Positions 1 to 7,699 are shown, numbered from the stretch's first letter. The stretch is 64,000 nt of DNA from Streptomyces iakyrus (GCF_000717055.1 NZ_JNXI01000003.1:570256-634255), one strand, 5' to 3'. A program made the numbers and translations. The notes: generated by a model not told the origin, from the letters alone.

Positions 1-206
1 GCCTTGCAGCGGCAGCCGGCCCGGTAGCCGCGCATGCCGTGCTGGACGGTGAGGTGCTTGGGCAGCAGCCCGAGGACGTCGAGGAGTTGACGGCAGTCGG
101 CCGCATCGCCGGCCATGGCGGCGACGTACAGGGACGCCCTGCGCTGCTCGTTCGGGGTGGCTTCGTCGGCTGGGCCCCAGGTGCGGCGGTTGAGGTCCTT
201 GCCCAT
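1..206 (-). CDS. Hypothetical protein, C-terminus cut by window edge
   Basis: The first 68 residues are present, starting with ATG at 206 and reading MGKDLNRRTWGP; the frame stays open to the edge. The start overlaps the stop of the upstream gene by one base (TGATG), as expected for a coupled cistron in the minus-strand early operon. A Cys-rich patch (GCRCK) lies at the cut end. I recognise no family; proteins opening with RRTWGPADEATPNEQRRAS are, as far as I recall, found in Streptomyces integrative elements and phages, but no function is known to me. Confidence 0.6.
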   Translation of the reverse strand, partial: MGKDLNRRTWGPADEATPNEQRRASLYVAAMAGDAADCRQLLDVLGLLPKHLTVQHGMRGYRAGCRCK

Positions 207-466
207 CAGCAGCCGCCCTCGACGAGGTGTCCGTGGGGGCAGCGGAAGGTGGTGCCATGGAGGGTGCCGGGGAGGTCCATCGAGCAGGTCGGGCACCAGG
301 CGAAGGCCTGCACGATCACGGCGCCCGGGGCGAGCGGCCATACCGACCGGTGCCGGGCGGCGAGGTTGCGGGCCCGGGTCGGGGCGACCGCCCAACGGAG
401 CGCGGCCACCGCCACGACCAGCGACCCGAACAGGCTCGCGGCGCCGAGGGTGATCTGCGGGATCAC
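206..466 (-). CDS. Small membrane protein with Cys pairs
   Basis: This 86-residue protein has one clear hydrophobic segment at residues 2-25 (IPQITLGAASLFGSLVVAVAA), a basic stretch, a second weakly hydrophobic segment near 43-55 and a C-terminal Cys-x2-Cys ... Cys-x2-His pattern (CPTC, CPHGH) that could bind zinc. Its ATG overlaps the stop of the preceding gene by four bases (ATGA, 463-466). No family recognised; the layout suggests a small inner-membrane early protein of the element. Confidence 0.6.
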   Translation of the reverse strand: MIPQITLGAASLFGSLVVAVAALRWAVAPTRARNLAARHRSVWPLAPGAVIVQAFAWCPTCSMDLPGTLHGTTFRCPHGHLVEGGC

Positions 467-819
467 GCCGCACTCCCCTCAGCGGGCGCCGTCGCGGCGG
501 CCAGCGCCTCGCGCAGCTCCCGCACTTCGCGGGTCAGCTGCACGTTGACGCCGATCAACTCACTGCGGTCGTCGTCGAGCGCGCGGCGGGCCTTCTCCGA
601 CAGGCTCAGCTGCTGCTTCAGCCGGACGGTCTCCGGCGACGGGGCCGGGTAGTTGATCGGCGCGTCCGGGTGCTGGTCGCGGTGGTGCTCGACCAGGCCC
701 TGCATGCGGGCGATGGCGACGTCCTTCTCGTCGAGCTTCCGCTCCGCCGCCACACGGGCCGCGGCTTCGCGCTCGCACTGGCGGGACATCTGGTCGTAAC
801 GGGCACGGGATACGAACAT
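463..819 (-). CDS. Coiled-coil hypothetical phage protein
   Basis: The 118-residue product is strongly charged and predicted helical. Residues 8-45 and 65-110 look like coiled coil (heptad Leu/Ala with Glu/Arg/Lys), broken by a Pro-rich turn around DAPINYPAPSPE. I take ATG 819 as the start because it overlaps the stop of the exonuclease gene by one base; a GTG one codon upstream (822) is also possible. Similar short coiled-coil proteins are common in actinophage early regions. Function unknown. Confidence 0.6.
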   Translation of the reverse strand: MFVSRARYDQMSRQCEREAAARVAAERKLDEKDVAIARMQGLVEHHRDQHPDAPINYPAPSPETVRLKQQLSLSEKARRALDDDRSELIGVNVQLTREVRELREALAAATAPAEGSAA

Positions 820-1538
820 CACGCCTTACCTCCGATGGAACGCAGCGGCCAAGAGCCGTCGATGGATGCGGCCTTGCCGCTCTGCTTCAGATGGGCCTCG
901 AAGTCCTGCGCCCACCGGGCGTGCCACTGCACCTGCCAGCCGTGCAGCACCTCGGCCGGGACCTGGAGGTCCGGGAACTTCTCGGCGATCGCGCAGGCCA
1001 CGTCGAGCGCGGCCCCGGCGTCGGCGTCCGCCGTGTGGGCGTCGGTCAGCGGCACGCCGTAGTGCGCGGCGAGCGCCTCCAACGTCCGCTTCCCGCGCCG
1101 GAAACGGTCGGCGGCCCGGTCCAGGACGAGCGGGTCCACCACCGGGGCGATCGCGGTGCCGAGCCGCTCGGCCACCGTGGCCACGCCGTGGCGGTGGCAC
1201 TCGACGTCGAGCAGGCTGAGGTCGAACGGGGCGTTCATCACGACGAGCGCGGCCTGGCCGGCGAGTTCACCCGTGAGGGCGTGGGCGATCTGATCGACGA
1301 CCTGCTTCGCCGGGCGGCCGTGCGCCCGGGCGTGCTCGGTGCTGATGCCGCGGACGTCGCTCGCGGCCTTGGGGATCTCGGCGCCGTCGAGGTCGGACAG
1401 CCAGTGGGTGGTCTGGCCGTTCGGGTGGATCAGGGCGGCGGAGACGATCCGGTGGGTGTGGATGTCGACGCCGTTGGTTTCGCAGTCGTAGGACGCGAGC
1501 GGCCCGCGGTGCCACGACGTGGCGGTGGGGGCGCTCAT
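819..1538 (-). CDS. DnaQ-like 3'-5' exonuclease (DEDD family)
   Basis: The 239-residue protein carries the DEDD exonuclease signature. Motif I is YDCETNG near residues 17-23 (catalytic Asp and Glu), motif II is NAPFDLSLL near 105-113 (Asp), and motif III is HTADADAGA near 175-183 (His and Asp), making it DEDDh-like. It would remove nucleotides from 3' ends of DNA and requires two metal ions. It lies in the same operon as a Bet/RecT annealing protein; in other phages a 5'-3' exonuclease plays that partner role, so a recombination or repair role here is inference. It overlaps both neighbours by 1-4 bases. Confidence 0.85.
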   Translation of the reverse strand: MSAPTATSWHRGPLASYDCETNGVDIHTHRIVSAALIHPNGQTTHWLSDLDGAEIPKAASDVRGISTEHARAHGRPAKQVVDQIAHALTGELAGQAALVVMNAPFDLSLLDVECHRHGVATVAERLGTAIAPVVDPLVLDRAADRFRRGKRTLEALAAHYGVPLTDAHTADADAGAALDVACAIAEKFPDLQVPAEVLHGWQVQWHARWAQDFEAHLKQSGKAASIDGSWPLRSIGGKA

Positions 1539-2359
1539 GCCGCACCACCGATCGCGGTCTGGACGTCGTAGTGACGGGCCAACTCGCCCCAGGCGGTCTC
1601 GAAGAGGTCGATGTCGCGGTGCGTGTAGACCGCGACGTCCCGGTGTACGCCGTTGATGGGCCGCTTGATCTTCTGTGGCGCCTGCCCGTAGCGGGCCCGG
1701 TAGAGCGATGCCACCGTCGTGCCGAGTTTCACCCGTGCCGACCGCAGGTCCTTGCCGGTGACGCCCCGCTCAGTGAGGAACTCGTCGCACGTGATGGTGA
1801 TGTCCGCTGGGTCGATGTCCGGCTCCTCGCCGTTCATCCGCGCCAGCTCGGTGCGCGCCATCGCCTCGACGTACGAGGAGTTGACGAGGCCGAACTGCTT
1901 CGCAACGCCCATCGCCGAAAGACGCTCCTGCGCGAGCCGGGCCCGCTCGACGCCGTCCAGCCGCTGGCGGAGGTCGGCGACCTGCTCAACGCTTGCGGCC
2001 GGGTTGATGGCCCCGCCCCGAGTCCAGTACTCCTCGACGGCAGTGGTCGTCTCGCGCTGGTAGGCGACGAGCGTGGGCCGGGCGGACTCGGCGACCTTGT
2101 TTTCGTTGACGGTGGCGAGCCACATGAGGAAGGTGCGAATGTCGACGGCGACCATTTGGCGGGTCTTGCCGTCTTCGGCAACCGTGGGGATATCCCTACG
2201 GTTGGCCCACGACCGCTCCCGCAACTTCCGAAGTTGGGATGAGTAGTCCAGGCCGATCGCCTCGACGGCTGGTCGGAACACCACGTGCGGCTCCCCATCA
2301 ACCATGACCGTCTCGACAGCTCCGGCGGACAAGCTGATACGTGCGATTTCGGTGGTCAT
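1535..2359 (-). CDS. Phage antirepressor N-terminal domain protein
   Basis: This 274-residue protein begins with a P22_AR_N-like domain (residues 1-115). It has the features HVVFRPAVEAIGLDYSSQLRKL and a later FLMWLATVNENKV, which match the P22 antirepressor N-terminal family as I know it. A charged helical linker (125-160) leads to a separate C-terminal region with TERGVTGKDLRSARVKLG, probably a DNA-binding module. P22-type antirepressors inactivate the prophage repressor; whether this one does so is inferred. The start at 2359 overlaps the upstream stop (ATGA), and its own stop overlaps the exonuclease start. Confidence 0.75.
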   Translation of the reverse strand: MTTEIARISLSAGAVETVMVDGEPHVVFRPAVEAIGLDYSSQLRKLRERSWANRRDIPTVAEDGKTRQMVAVDIRTFLMWLATVNENKVAESARPTLVAYQRETTTAVEEYWTRGGAINPAASVEQVADLRQRLDGVERARLAQERLSAMGVAKQFGLVNSSYVEAMARTELARMNGEEPDIDPADITITCDEFLTERGVTGKDLRSARVKLGTTVASLYRARYGQAPQKIKRPINGVHRDVAVYTHRDIDLFETAWGELARHYDVQTAIGGAA

Positions 2360-2565
2360 TCGGTGCCTTCCTCGGCCAGCGACTCGTGATAGGGGGTGGC
2401 ACGGTCCTGGCCGTCGCAGGCCGTGCAGGGGACGGCCAGAACTGCGGGGCGTCCCTGAGCGACGCGCTTCCGCATGACCGCCGTCAGACCGGGGACGTCG
2501 ACGGTGACGGTGCGGAACGTGCTGCCGTGGCCGCTGCAGTTCCGGCAGAAGTCGAGGGCGCTCAC
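2356..2565 (-). CDS. Small zinc-ribbon-like protein
   Basis: The 69-residue product has CRNC near residues 7-10 and CTAC near 47-50, two Cys-x2-Cys knuckles about 40 residues apart with a short beta-like middle. This pattern resembles DnaJ-type or zinc-ribbon small proteins. It overlaps both neighbours by ATGA junctions (2356-2359 and 2562-2565), so it is translated as part of the recombination operon. Specific function unknown. Confidence 0.6.
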   Translation of the reverse strand: MSALDFCRNCSGHGSTFRTVTVDVPGLTAVMRKRVAQGRPAVLAVPCTACDGQDRATPYHESLAEEGTE

Positions 2566-3092
2566 TCGGCACCCCCGGCAGTGAGCTCGGGCAGCGCCAC
2601 GGTGGCCAGACGGCCCTCGCGCCAGGCCTGCATCACCTGGTCGCGGCCGTCCTTCTTGAACCGCACCGCATGCGTCCGGGCCCGGGCCGGGGCGATGGCG
2701 ACACCCGGCACGTCGTGGATCACGCCCGTCTCGGGGTCCGCCCAGTCCGTACCGCCGGCCGCGGTGAGCTCGGCGAGGAGCTTCTTCGTGAACGCCTCGC
2801 GGACGGTGGTGACGAACCGCCGCTCGATCTCGCTGGCAAAGTTCTCCCGAACCCAGGCGGTGAACTTCTCCTCGTCGACGACCTTCGCCGCGGTCTCACC
2901 GGACGCGAGGCTGACGGTGGCGATGTCCGGGCCGTCCGGCAGGGTGACGGCGACCTGGCGGGCGCCGGTCTCCTCGGCGGCCGCGTCGAGGAGCGTCTGG
3001 GTCTCGGCGCGGGCCGCCTTGTAGGCGTCGTTGACGACGTCGACGAGGGTCTTGAGGTAGGCCTCGCGGGCTGCTGCCTCTTTCAGGCTCAT
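2562..3092 (-). CDS. Hypothetical phage early protein downstream of bet
   Basis: This 176-residue, mostly helical protein begins MSLKEAAAREAYLKTLVDVV and has a mixed alpha/beta middle (ARQVAVTLPDGPDIATVSL). An AAGGAG ribosome site precedes the ATG at 3092. It follows the Bet gene after a 73-bp gap containing a strong hairpin, and its stop overlaps the next gene. Such a protein often accompanies RecT-type genes in Streptomyces phages, so a role in the recombination cassette is plausible, but I recognise no catalytic motif. Confidence 0.6.
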   Translation of the reverse strand: MSLKEAAAREAYLKTLVDVVNDAYKAARAETQTLLDAAAEETGARQVAVTLPDGPDIATVSLASGETAAKVVDEEKFTAWVRENFASEIERRFVTTVREAFTKKLLAELTAAGGTDWADPETGVIHDVPGVAIAPARARTHAVRFKKDGRDQVMQAWREGRLATVALPELTAGGAE

Positions 3093-3111
3093 TCGTGTTC
3101 TCCTTGGGGGC

Positions 3112-3148
3112 GGGCCGCCCTGCCTGCTTCGGACGGGCAGGGCGGCCC
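3112..3148 (-). terminator. Intercistronic hairpin
   Basis: A perfect 13-bp stem (GGGCCGCCCTGCC / GGCAGGGCGGCCC) with an 11-base loop lies between the bet stop and the next gene of the same operon. There is no U-run, so it may be a partial terminator, an RNA stabiliser or a processing site setting the ratio of Bet to the downstream genes. Confidence 0.6.
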
Positions 3149-3165
3149 CTCTGCGTGCGGCTGGG

Positions 3166-4290
3166 TCAGGCGGCGGAGCCGGTCAAGATGGCCGTCATCT
3201 GCCGCATCTGCTGGGCGCCGGCCTGGGCGATCGGGATGCCGTAGCTCTGCTCGAACTCCTCGTCGAGGTTGTCGAGTCCGGCCGCAGTGGCGGCGGCGCG
3301 CAGCTCCCGCTCGGCGACGTCGGCCTCGGCCTCGCCCTCAGCGACGACCACGGCGTCCGGCACGTCCTCGCCGGGCTTGCCCTCCCCGGTGGTGGGCTTC
3401 GGCTGGGCGAGCTGTTGGCCTCGTGCGATCAGGTAAGCGCCCAGCTCCAGCAGTTCGCGGTCGGCGGTCTTCACCGTCTCGGCGAGGAGACCCTCGCCGT
3501 GCGCCTGCCGGTACAGCTCCTTGACGGCGGCCTGGTCGGTCGTCGTACCGGCGACGTCGGCGATGGCCTGGGCGGGCTGCGAGCGGCCCTTTACGGCCGT
3601 CGTCCCGGCCTGCCCTGCGTCCGGACCCGGAGTGGCCCACGGGTCACCCTCACCCGGCTGCACCTTCCGCAGGTGCCGCTCCTCGGGCGCCGGGTTGTCG
3701 GCCTGCGCCATCTCCTCGGCGGTGTACACCCCGGCCAGGTCGTGGGGGAACGCCTTGCGGAGCGCGAGTGCCTCGGCGCACTTCGCGAGCTGACCGGCGG
3801 GCATCTTGCCCCAGAGGCCGATCGGCTTGTCGTCCTTGTTGGTCTGCACGTACTCGCGGAACAGGGCGACAGCGGGGAACCGCTGGCCGTTCCGGATCAC
3901 CGTGACCTTCGCAGCGGCGGGCGGCTCGTCGAGCAGCCACACGTCCCGCCACTGGCCGTTCGCGTCACACCACAGGGTGTCCTCGTAGCCCAGGTCTCCA
4001 CCTTGCTCGGCAACGACACGGTGACCGATGACGCGGTAGCCGTCGATGCTGGTCTGCGGCGTGTACACCTTCCGCCGCTGTCGGTTGTCCCAGCGGCCGA
4101 TCAGGTAGATCTGCCGGGAGAACGGGTCCAGGCGGGTGCGCTGGCAGAGGTGGAGGAACGCGGACAGCTCCTCGGCGGTGACCTCGTTGTCGATGCCGGA
4201 CTGCCGCAGGACGGCCCCCTGTTGCGGGGTCCAGTCGGTTTGGTCGGGGCGGATGGCGAGGGAGCCGCCGGCCTTGACGATGTCGTTCAC
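3166..4290 (-). CDS. bet: Bet/RecT family single-strand annealing protein
   Basis: The 374-residue product matches the phage recombination protein Bet family over residues 15-210. Conserved blocks include FLHLCQRTRLDPFSRQIYLIGRW, the YTPQTSIDGYRVIGHR block, and the region ending KCAEALALRKAFPHDLAGVY. The protein would anneal complementary single strands during phage recombination. Residues 215-374 form an acidic, low-complexity tail of Ala, Glu and Gln that often carries SSB or partner contacts in such proteins. GTG 4290 is chosen because AAGGA lies six bases upstream and it overlaps the preceding stop by GTGA. The separate DnaQ-type exonuclease gene downstream is a possible partner. Confidence 0.9.
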   Translation of the reverse strand: MNDIVKAGGSLAIRPDQTDWTPQQGAVLRQSGIDNEVTAEELSAFLHLCQRTRLDPFSRQIYLIGRWDNRQRRKVYTPQTSIDGYRVIGHRVVAEQGGDLGYEDTLWCDANGQWRDVWLLDEPPAAAKVTVIRNGQRFPAVALFREYVQTNKDDKPIGLWGKMPAGQLAKCAEALALRKAFPHDLAGVYTAEEMAQADNPAPEERHLRKVQPGEGDPWATPGPDAGQAGTTAVKGRSQPAQAIADVAGTTTDQAAVKELYRQAHGEGLLAETVKTADRELLELGAYLIARGQQLAQPKPTTGEGKPGEDVPDAVVVAEGEAEADVAERELRAAATAAGLDNLDEEFEQSYGIPIAQAGAQQMRQMTAILTGSAA

Positions 4291-4535
4291 TGGGTGTCCT
4301 TCGGGGCGGGGTAGTCGAGTGCGGGGGTGGTGGCGTCGGGGTCTGCGTCGTAGAGGAGATGCCGGTACTCGGCGGCCTCCCCGGCGGTGGCGTGGCCGGT
4401 CGGCCAGTCGGGGTGCGCGACGAGCCAGTTGGCGCGCTCGATGCGCGAGGTGAGCCGCTGGCGGGCGACGGTCTTCCGCACGTCGGCTTCGAGCTGGGTG
4501 CGGCCGACGTCCAGGTCGGAGATCGGGCGCGTCAT
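4287..4535 (-). CDS. Hypothetical small protein upstream of bet
   Basis: The 82-residue protein starts MTRPISDLDVGRTQLEADVRK and is helical and charged, with a Trp-rich turn (RANWLVAHPDWPTGH). Start and stop both overlap neighbours by four bases (4532-4535, 4287-4290), so it is coupled to bet translation. No family recognised. Confidence 0.55.
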   Translation of the reverse strand: MTRPISDLDVGRTQLEADVRKTVARQRLTSRIERANWLVAHPDWPTGHATAGEAAEYRHLLYDADPDATTPALDYPAPKDTQ

Positions 4536-5026
4536 CGGGCCACCTCTTCGGTGATGTCGCTGTGGCCGACGCGCTGGTGGATGTCCCAGTCGTCCTCGCC
4601 GTAGGCGTAGGGCTCCCATGTCCCGTCGAAGTGGCGCCAGCCGAGGGCCGTGCGCTCGCCGTCCTCGGGATGTGTGGTGACGACGTCGACGCGGAACATC
4701 CAGGCGGTGCCGTTCGCGGCGGAGTAGGTGTGGCCGGGCTGGAAGAAGTCCGGCGCGGCAGCCTCCGTGCCCTTCTCGACTCCGTAAGGCGCCTCGGCTC
4801 CTCGCTCGGCGAGACGGACATCCACAGCGCGCACGACCTTCGCCACGTTCTCCGGCGTCTCCCCGGCGGGGAACGTCGGCAGTTCGGCCCGGTGCACGTC
4901 TGCAGCAGCCTCAGCCCGGACGTGGGTGTCGTGCCGGGCGAGGAACTGGCGGGCGTCGTCCTCGTACATCGATCCGGCCTCGCGGATGCACTGCACGATG
5001 TACTCGGTCTGGTCGGCGGGCCTCAT
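4532..5026 (-). CDS. Hypothetical protein of Streptomyces elements
   Basis: This 164-residue protein has a helical N-terminal half beginning MRPADQTEYIVQCIREAGSMYEDDARQFLARHD. Its C-terminal half looks like a small beta domain with the pattern HTYSAANGTAWMFRVDVVTTHPEDG followed by ALGWRHFDGTWEPYAYG. The same two-part design occurs in many Streptomyces phage and plasmid proteins of unknown role. Junctions on both sides are ATGA overlaps. Confidence 0.55.
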   Translation of the reverse strand: MRPADQTEYIVQCIREAGSMYEDDARQFLARHDTHVRAEAAADVHRAELPTFPAGETPENVAKVVRAVDVRLAERGAEAPYGVEKGTEAAAPDFFQPGHTYSAANGTAWMFRVDVVTTHPEDGERTALGWRHFDGTWEPYAYGEDDWDIHQRVGHSDITEEVAR

Positions 5027-5376
5027 GCCGTCCGCCTCTCGGGGTTGAAGCGGGACAGGACCCGGTCCGCGGCCGTCAGCTCGGCGTGCAGGCGGTGCGT
5101 GTCCGCCATGGACACCTCGACGTGCGCCGACTCCATCCCGGCGACGTCCTCGACCTGCTCCAGCGCGGCGTCCAGCTCACCCTCGCGGCGCGGGCCCTGC
5201 ATCACAGCGGCCAGCTCGTCGAGCGCGGCGATCACGTCGTCGCGGGCGTCGGGGTCACCCCAGTGGGTGACGAGCTGCACCAGCGTGTCGGTGCGGATCT
5301 GGTCGACGCGGAGCACCGAGTGCAGGTGGCCAGCGCCGAGTTCGAAGGAGAGTTGCGGCTTCGTGGACTTGATCAT
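5023..5376 (-). CDS. Hypothetical protein
   Basis: The 117-residue product starts MIKSTKPQLSFELGAGHLHSVLR and is a mainly helical acidic protein (DELAAVMQGPRREGELDAALEQVEDVAGM). The ATG at 5376 overlaps the upstream stop by four bases and the stop overlaps the next start. No domain or motif recognised. Confidence 0.5.
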   Translation of the reverse strand: MIKSTKPQLSFELGAGHLHSVLRVDQIRTDTLVQLVTHWGDPDARDDVIAALDELAAVMQGPRREGELDAALEQVEDVAGMESAHVEVSMADTHRLHAELTAADRVLSRFNPERRTA

Positions 5377-5606
5377 CGGGTGCTCCCGGTCTTGCGGTGG
5401 CGGCCCTGAGGCCGAGAAGGAGAGGGAGGGAGGTGGCCGGTCCGCGCCCAGTGCGGGACACGCGGCGCTGCGGCGGGCTTCACGCGGGGCAGCGGCTTCC
5501 GGTCCGTGACGGCCATCCACACCAGTTGGGCGATCCAGAACGCGAGGATCAGCAGGCCCAGGTAGATGACGGCGTGGATCGTGCACCAGCCGACCAGCAC
5601 ATGCAT
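5373..5606 (-). CDS. Small single-pass membrane protein
   Basis: The 77-residue protein has one long hydrophobic helix at residues 2-32 (HVLVGWCTIHAVIYLGLLIL then AFWIAQLVWMAV), followed by a basic, Pro-rich cytosolic tail. ATG 5606 is preferred over GTG 5609 because it overlaps the upstream stop as TGATG. Function unknown; small membrane proteins in phage early operons can act in superinfection exclusion, which is only a possibility here. Confidence 0.5.
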   Translation of the reverse strand: MHVLVGWCTIHAVIYLGLLILAFWIAQLVWMAVTDRKPLPRVKPAAAPRVPHWARTGHLPPSPSRPQGRHRKTGSTR

Positions 5607-6073
5607 CACGGAGCGGCGTCCGGTTGCGGCAGGTCCCGGCCGAGCCGGTAGGTGTGGTGCAGGGGCGAGTCGTGCGGGTCCTCACGGAGGGCCGCGACCG
5701 GCGTGAACGTCCGCGTCAGTGCGTCCGGCTTCGGCAGCGGCTCACCACTCGCCGCCCGACGCACCGCCTCGACGGTGAACCAGCCACCGGAGACGATGCC
5801 GACCTGGTCCGCCGCGTCGCACAGCGCACGCAGCGTGGCCAGCCGCTCGTCCAACTCGGCGACCCGGGCCCGCAGCTCGGCGACATCGAAGACGTACGCC
5901 CGCTCCACCTTGTCGAGCCGCGCCTGCAACGCCTGTTGCTCGGCCGCCGTCTCCGGCGACTGGAGCATGCACGCCGCCTCCAGAGCCGCAGCCCACGCCG
6001 ACGCCGTGATGTGCCCCCGCTTCTGCGCCGCGAGGATCACCTCACCCGCAGCCTTCACCCGCTTCGTGTTCAC
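5606..6073 (-). CDS. Coiled-coil hypothetical protein
   Basis: This 155-residue protein is helical, with a clear coiled-coil stretch at residues 45-85 (ALQARLDKVERAYVFDVAEL continuing RARVAELDERLATL). A short C-terminal region is rich in His, Asp and Pro. The GTG at 6073 overlaps the upstream stop. No enzymatic motif is visible. Confidence 0.5.
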   Translation of the reverse strand: MNTKRVKAAGEVILAAQKRGHITASAWAAALEAACMLQSPETAAEQQALQARLDKVERAYVFDVAELRARVAELDERLATLRALCDAADQVGIVSGGWFTVEAVRRAASGEPLPKPDALTRTFTPVAALREDPHDSPLHHTYRLGRDLPQPDAAP

Positions 6074-6381
6074 GCCGCCACCGCCTCAGCGCCAACCGGC
6101 ACCGCCACGACAACCTCGACCGGCACGTCCCGCCACACCGTGTCCAGCACGTGACGGCGCATCGTCCGCCCCAAGTGCTCGTAGGAGTTCGCCGCGTGCA
6201 CGTCCCCGCCGAGCACGTCCTGATACGCGTGGAGCCCCTCCAGCGAGTCGGCGTGCACGAAGCCGCGCAGCTCCGCCATGACCGAGCCGATCGACCAGCT
6301 CGCCTCCGGCAGGTGCGGGTGCTCCGCGAGGAGCTGCACCAGCGCGGTCGCCGCGCTGATCTGGGTACAGTTACTGGCCAT
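6070..6381 (-). CDS. Hypothetical protein, first gene of the overlapped operon
   Basis: The 103-residue product begins MASNCTQISAATALVQLLAEHP and ends in a Val/Ala-rich strand. AAGGAGAGG lies nine bases before the ATG at 6381, the strongest ribosome site in this operon after that of the gene at 2562, as expected for a leading cistron. No family recognised. Confidence 0.55.
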   Translation of the reverse strand: MASNCTQISAATALVQLLAEHPHLPEASWSIGSVMAELRGFVHADSLEGLHAYQDVLGGDVHAANSYEHLGRTMRRHVLDTVWRDVPVEVVVAVPVGAEAVAA

Positions 6382-6475
6382 CGGTGGCCTCTCCTTCTTC
6401 GGTTCGTAGAGGTGCGCCGGTAGTCGTGGGGTCGCCGGCCGGGCAAGCTGGGCGGCCCTTCGGCGCGAGTGGGGG

Positions 6476-6820
6476 TCAGTTGGTGGCGAGCGCCGGCTTG
6501 GCGGCGGCCTTCTTGCGGCGCGGCCGGTAGCCCGAGGTGGTGCTGCGGCGGCCGGCCCGCTTGTCCTTGCGGTTCGCCAACTTCTCGGCAATTTCGGCGA
6601 GGTCGGAGTCGCTGAAGATCAGGCGGTTGCCCATGCGGTGGCAGGGCCAGCCGAGCTTGTTGACGCCGTCGCGCAGGACCTTCTCCCCCGTGGTCGTGGG
6701 GTCGTCCTTGTCGCGGAAGCGGAGGCGGACGGCGGCTTCGGGGACGGTCCAGAAGTTCTCCAGGACCGGCTCAGCCGGGGTCTTCCGGGTGCGGGCGGGG
6801 GTCGCCTTCGTGGCGGGCAT
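6476..6820 (-). CDS. Helix-turn-helix, excisionase-like DNA-binding protein
   Basis: The 114-residue protein has a basic tail of Arg/Lys at both ends and a central block FWTVPEAAVRLRFRDKDD ... GVNKLGWPCHRMGNRLIFSDSDLAEIAE (about residues 23-78). This resembles the winged HTH fold of excisionases and AlpA-type regulators, in which the protein reads a short DNA site and bends it. It overlaps the upstream XRE gene by 50 bp. Excisionase or early-promoter regulator are the two likely roles. Confidence 0.6.
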   Translation of the reverse strand: MPATKATPARTRKTPAEPVLENFWTVPEAAVRLRFRDKDDPTTTGEKVLRDGVNKLGWPCHRMGNRLIFSDSDLAEIAEKLANRKDKRAGRRSTTSGYRPRRKKAAAKPALATN

Positions 6821-7073
6821 GGGTGTCCTTTCCGTGCTGCTCCTCGGGTGGGGCGAGGAGGCGGCGGTCGTCTTGCTGGATTTGCAGGACGGTGCGCAGG
6901 CGCTTGTAGGTGGGGGGCCGCACGTTTCGTCGAGCGCCGGTTTCAAGCTGGCTGAGGTACGGACCGCTTATGCCGGCGGCTTCGGCGCACTCGTCTCGGC
7001 TGAATCCGAGCTCTTTGCGGCGGGTGCGGATCTCCGCCCCGTCCACCGGGATGGTGGGTTGGGGTCTCTCCAT
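6771..7073 (-). CDS. XRE-family helix-turn-helix regulator
   Basis: This 100-residue protein contains a canonical XRE HTH at residues 13-65 (IRTRRKELGFSRDECAEAAG, then ISGPYLSQLETGARRNVRPP). It is the first gene left of the divergent control region and is presumably the early-region (Cro- or repressor-type) switch. Its last 17 codons overlap the next gene in another frame. It faces a second HTH gene at 7247, so the pair likely forms the lysogeny switch. Confidence 0.75.
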   Translation of the reverse strand: MERPQPTIPVDGAEIRTRRKELGFSRDECAEAAGISGPYLSQLETGARRNVRPPTYKRLRTVLQIQQDDRRLLAPPEEQHGKDTHARHEGDPRPHPEDPG

Positions 7074-7128
7074 GCACTGAAGGTAGCAGTCGAATCTAGA
7101 TGGAACTAGATGTACGCGTGGGTAACTT

Positions 7129-7215
7129 ACAGACGCATATAGCTGGCCATAGCTTCGCGAGGGGAAACCGGCCAGTCACCCTGCGCATCGGGCCATGCAC
7201 ACAGATGCGTATAGC
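7129..7215. promoter_or_regulatory. Divergent control region with repeated operator-like sites
   Basis: The 173 bp between the two HTH genes (7074-7246) holds two copies of ACAGAYGCRTATAGC, at 7129-7143 and 7201-7215, 72 bp apart with two differences. A shorter direct repeat, CTAGATG, occurs twice near 7096-7112. Region GC content is lower than its surroundings. This is the expected place for repressor binding and the divergent promoters; no promoter is assigned with confidence. Confidence 0.5.
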
Positions 7216-7246
7216 GGTAGCTGGAGGTAGCTGCCATCATGTCGAC

Positions 7247-7699
7247 ATGGCGTCACCCAGCGATCAGACCGCCCGACACCTCCAGCGACTCGCTGCCCTG
7301 GTGTCGCAACGTCGCGCCCAGCTCAGGCTGAAGAAGCAAGAGGCCGCCGCGGTCTGCGACATCGCCTACATGACGTACTGGAAGATCGAAGACGGCCAGA
7401 GCGTCAGAGCCTCCACGTACTCCAAGCTCGAAGTCGGCTTCGGCCTGCGCGCCGGCTCGTGCAAGGCGGTCCTCGACGGCGCCGCTGACAGCGTTGTCCT
7501 TGAGGACGGCACCGAGTTGATCGAGGGCGGGCAGATCGCGCGCGTCGACACGGAGTCGCTGAGCGACGGCATCCCGGACGCGGTCACCAAGTCGGCGATG
7601 CTCGTGGCGCCGGAGTTGACCGGGCGTCAAATCCAGGACTTGAGTGAACAGGTGATGGAGGAATTGCGAAGGCGCGGAATTTTGCCCTCCGCGCCGTGA
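7247..7699 (+). CDS. HTH regulator, probable element repressor
   Basis: The 150-residue protein has an XRE-like HTH at residues 14-70 (LAALVSQRRAQLRLKKQEAA with AYMTYWKIEDGQSVRASTYSK as recognition region). A linker and a C-terminal helix (LTGRQIQDLSEQVMEELRRRG) follow, probably for dimerisation. ATG 7247 is chosen as the first start after the repeated sites with homology in the HTH. It is divergent from the early operon, consistent with a maintenance repressor. It lacks a LexA-type peptidase domain. Confidence 0.65.
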   Translation: MASPSDQTARHLQRLAALVSQRRAQLRLKKQEAAAVCDIAYMTYWKIEDGQSVRASTYSKLEVGFGLRAGSCKAVLDGAADSVVLEDGTELIEGGQIARVDTESLSDGIPDAVTKSAMLVAPELTGRQIQDLSEQVMEELRRRGILPSAP

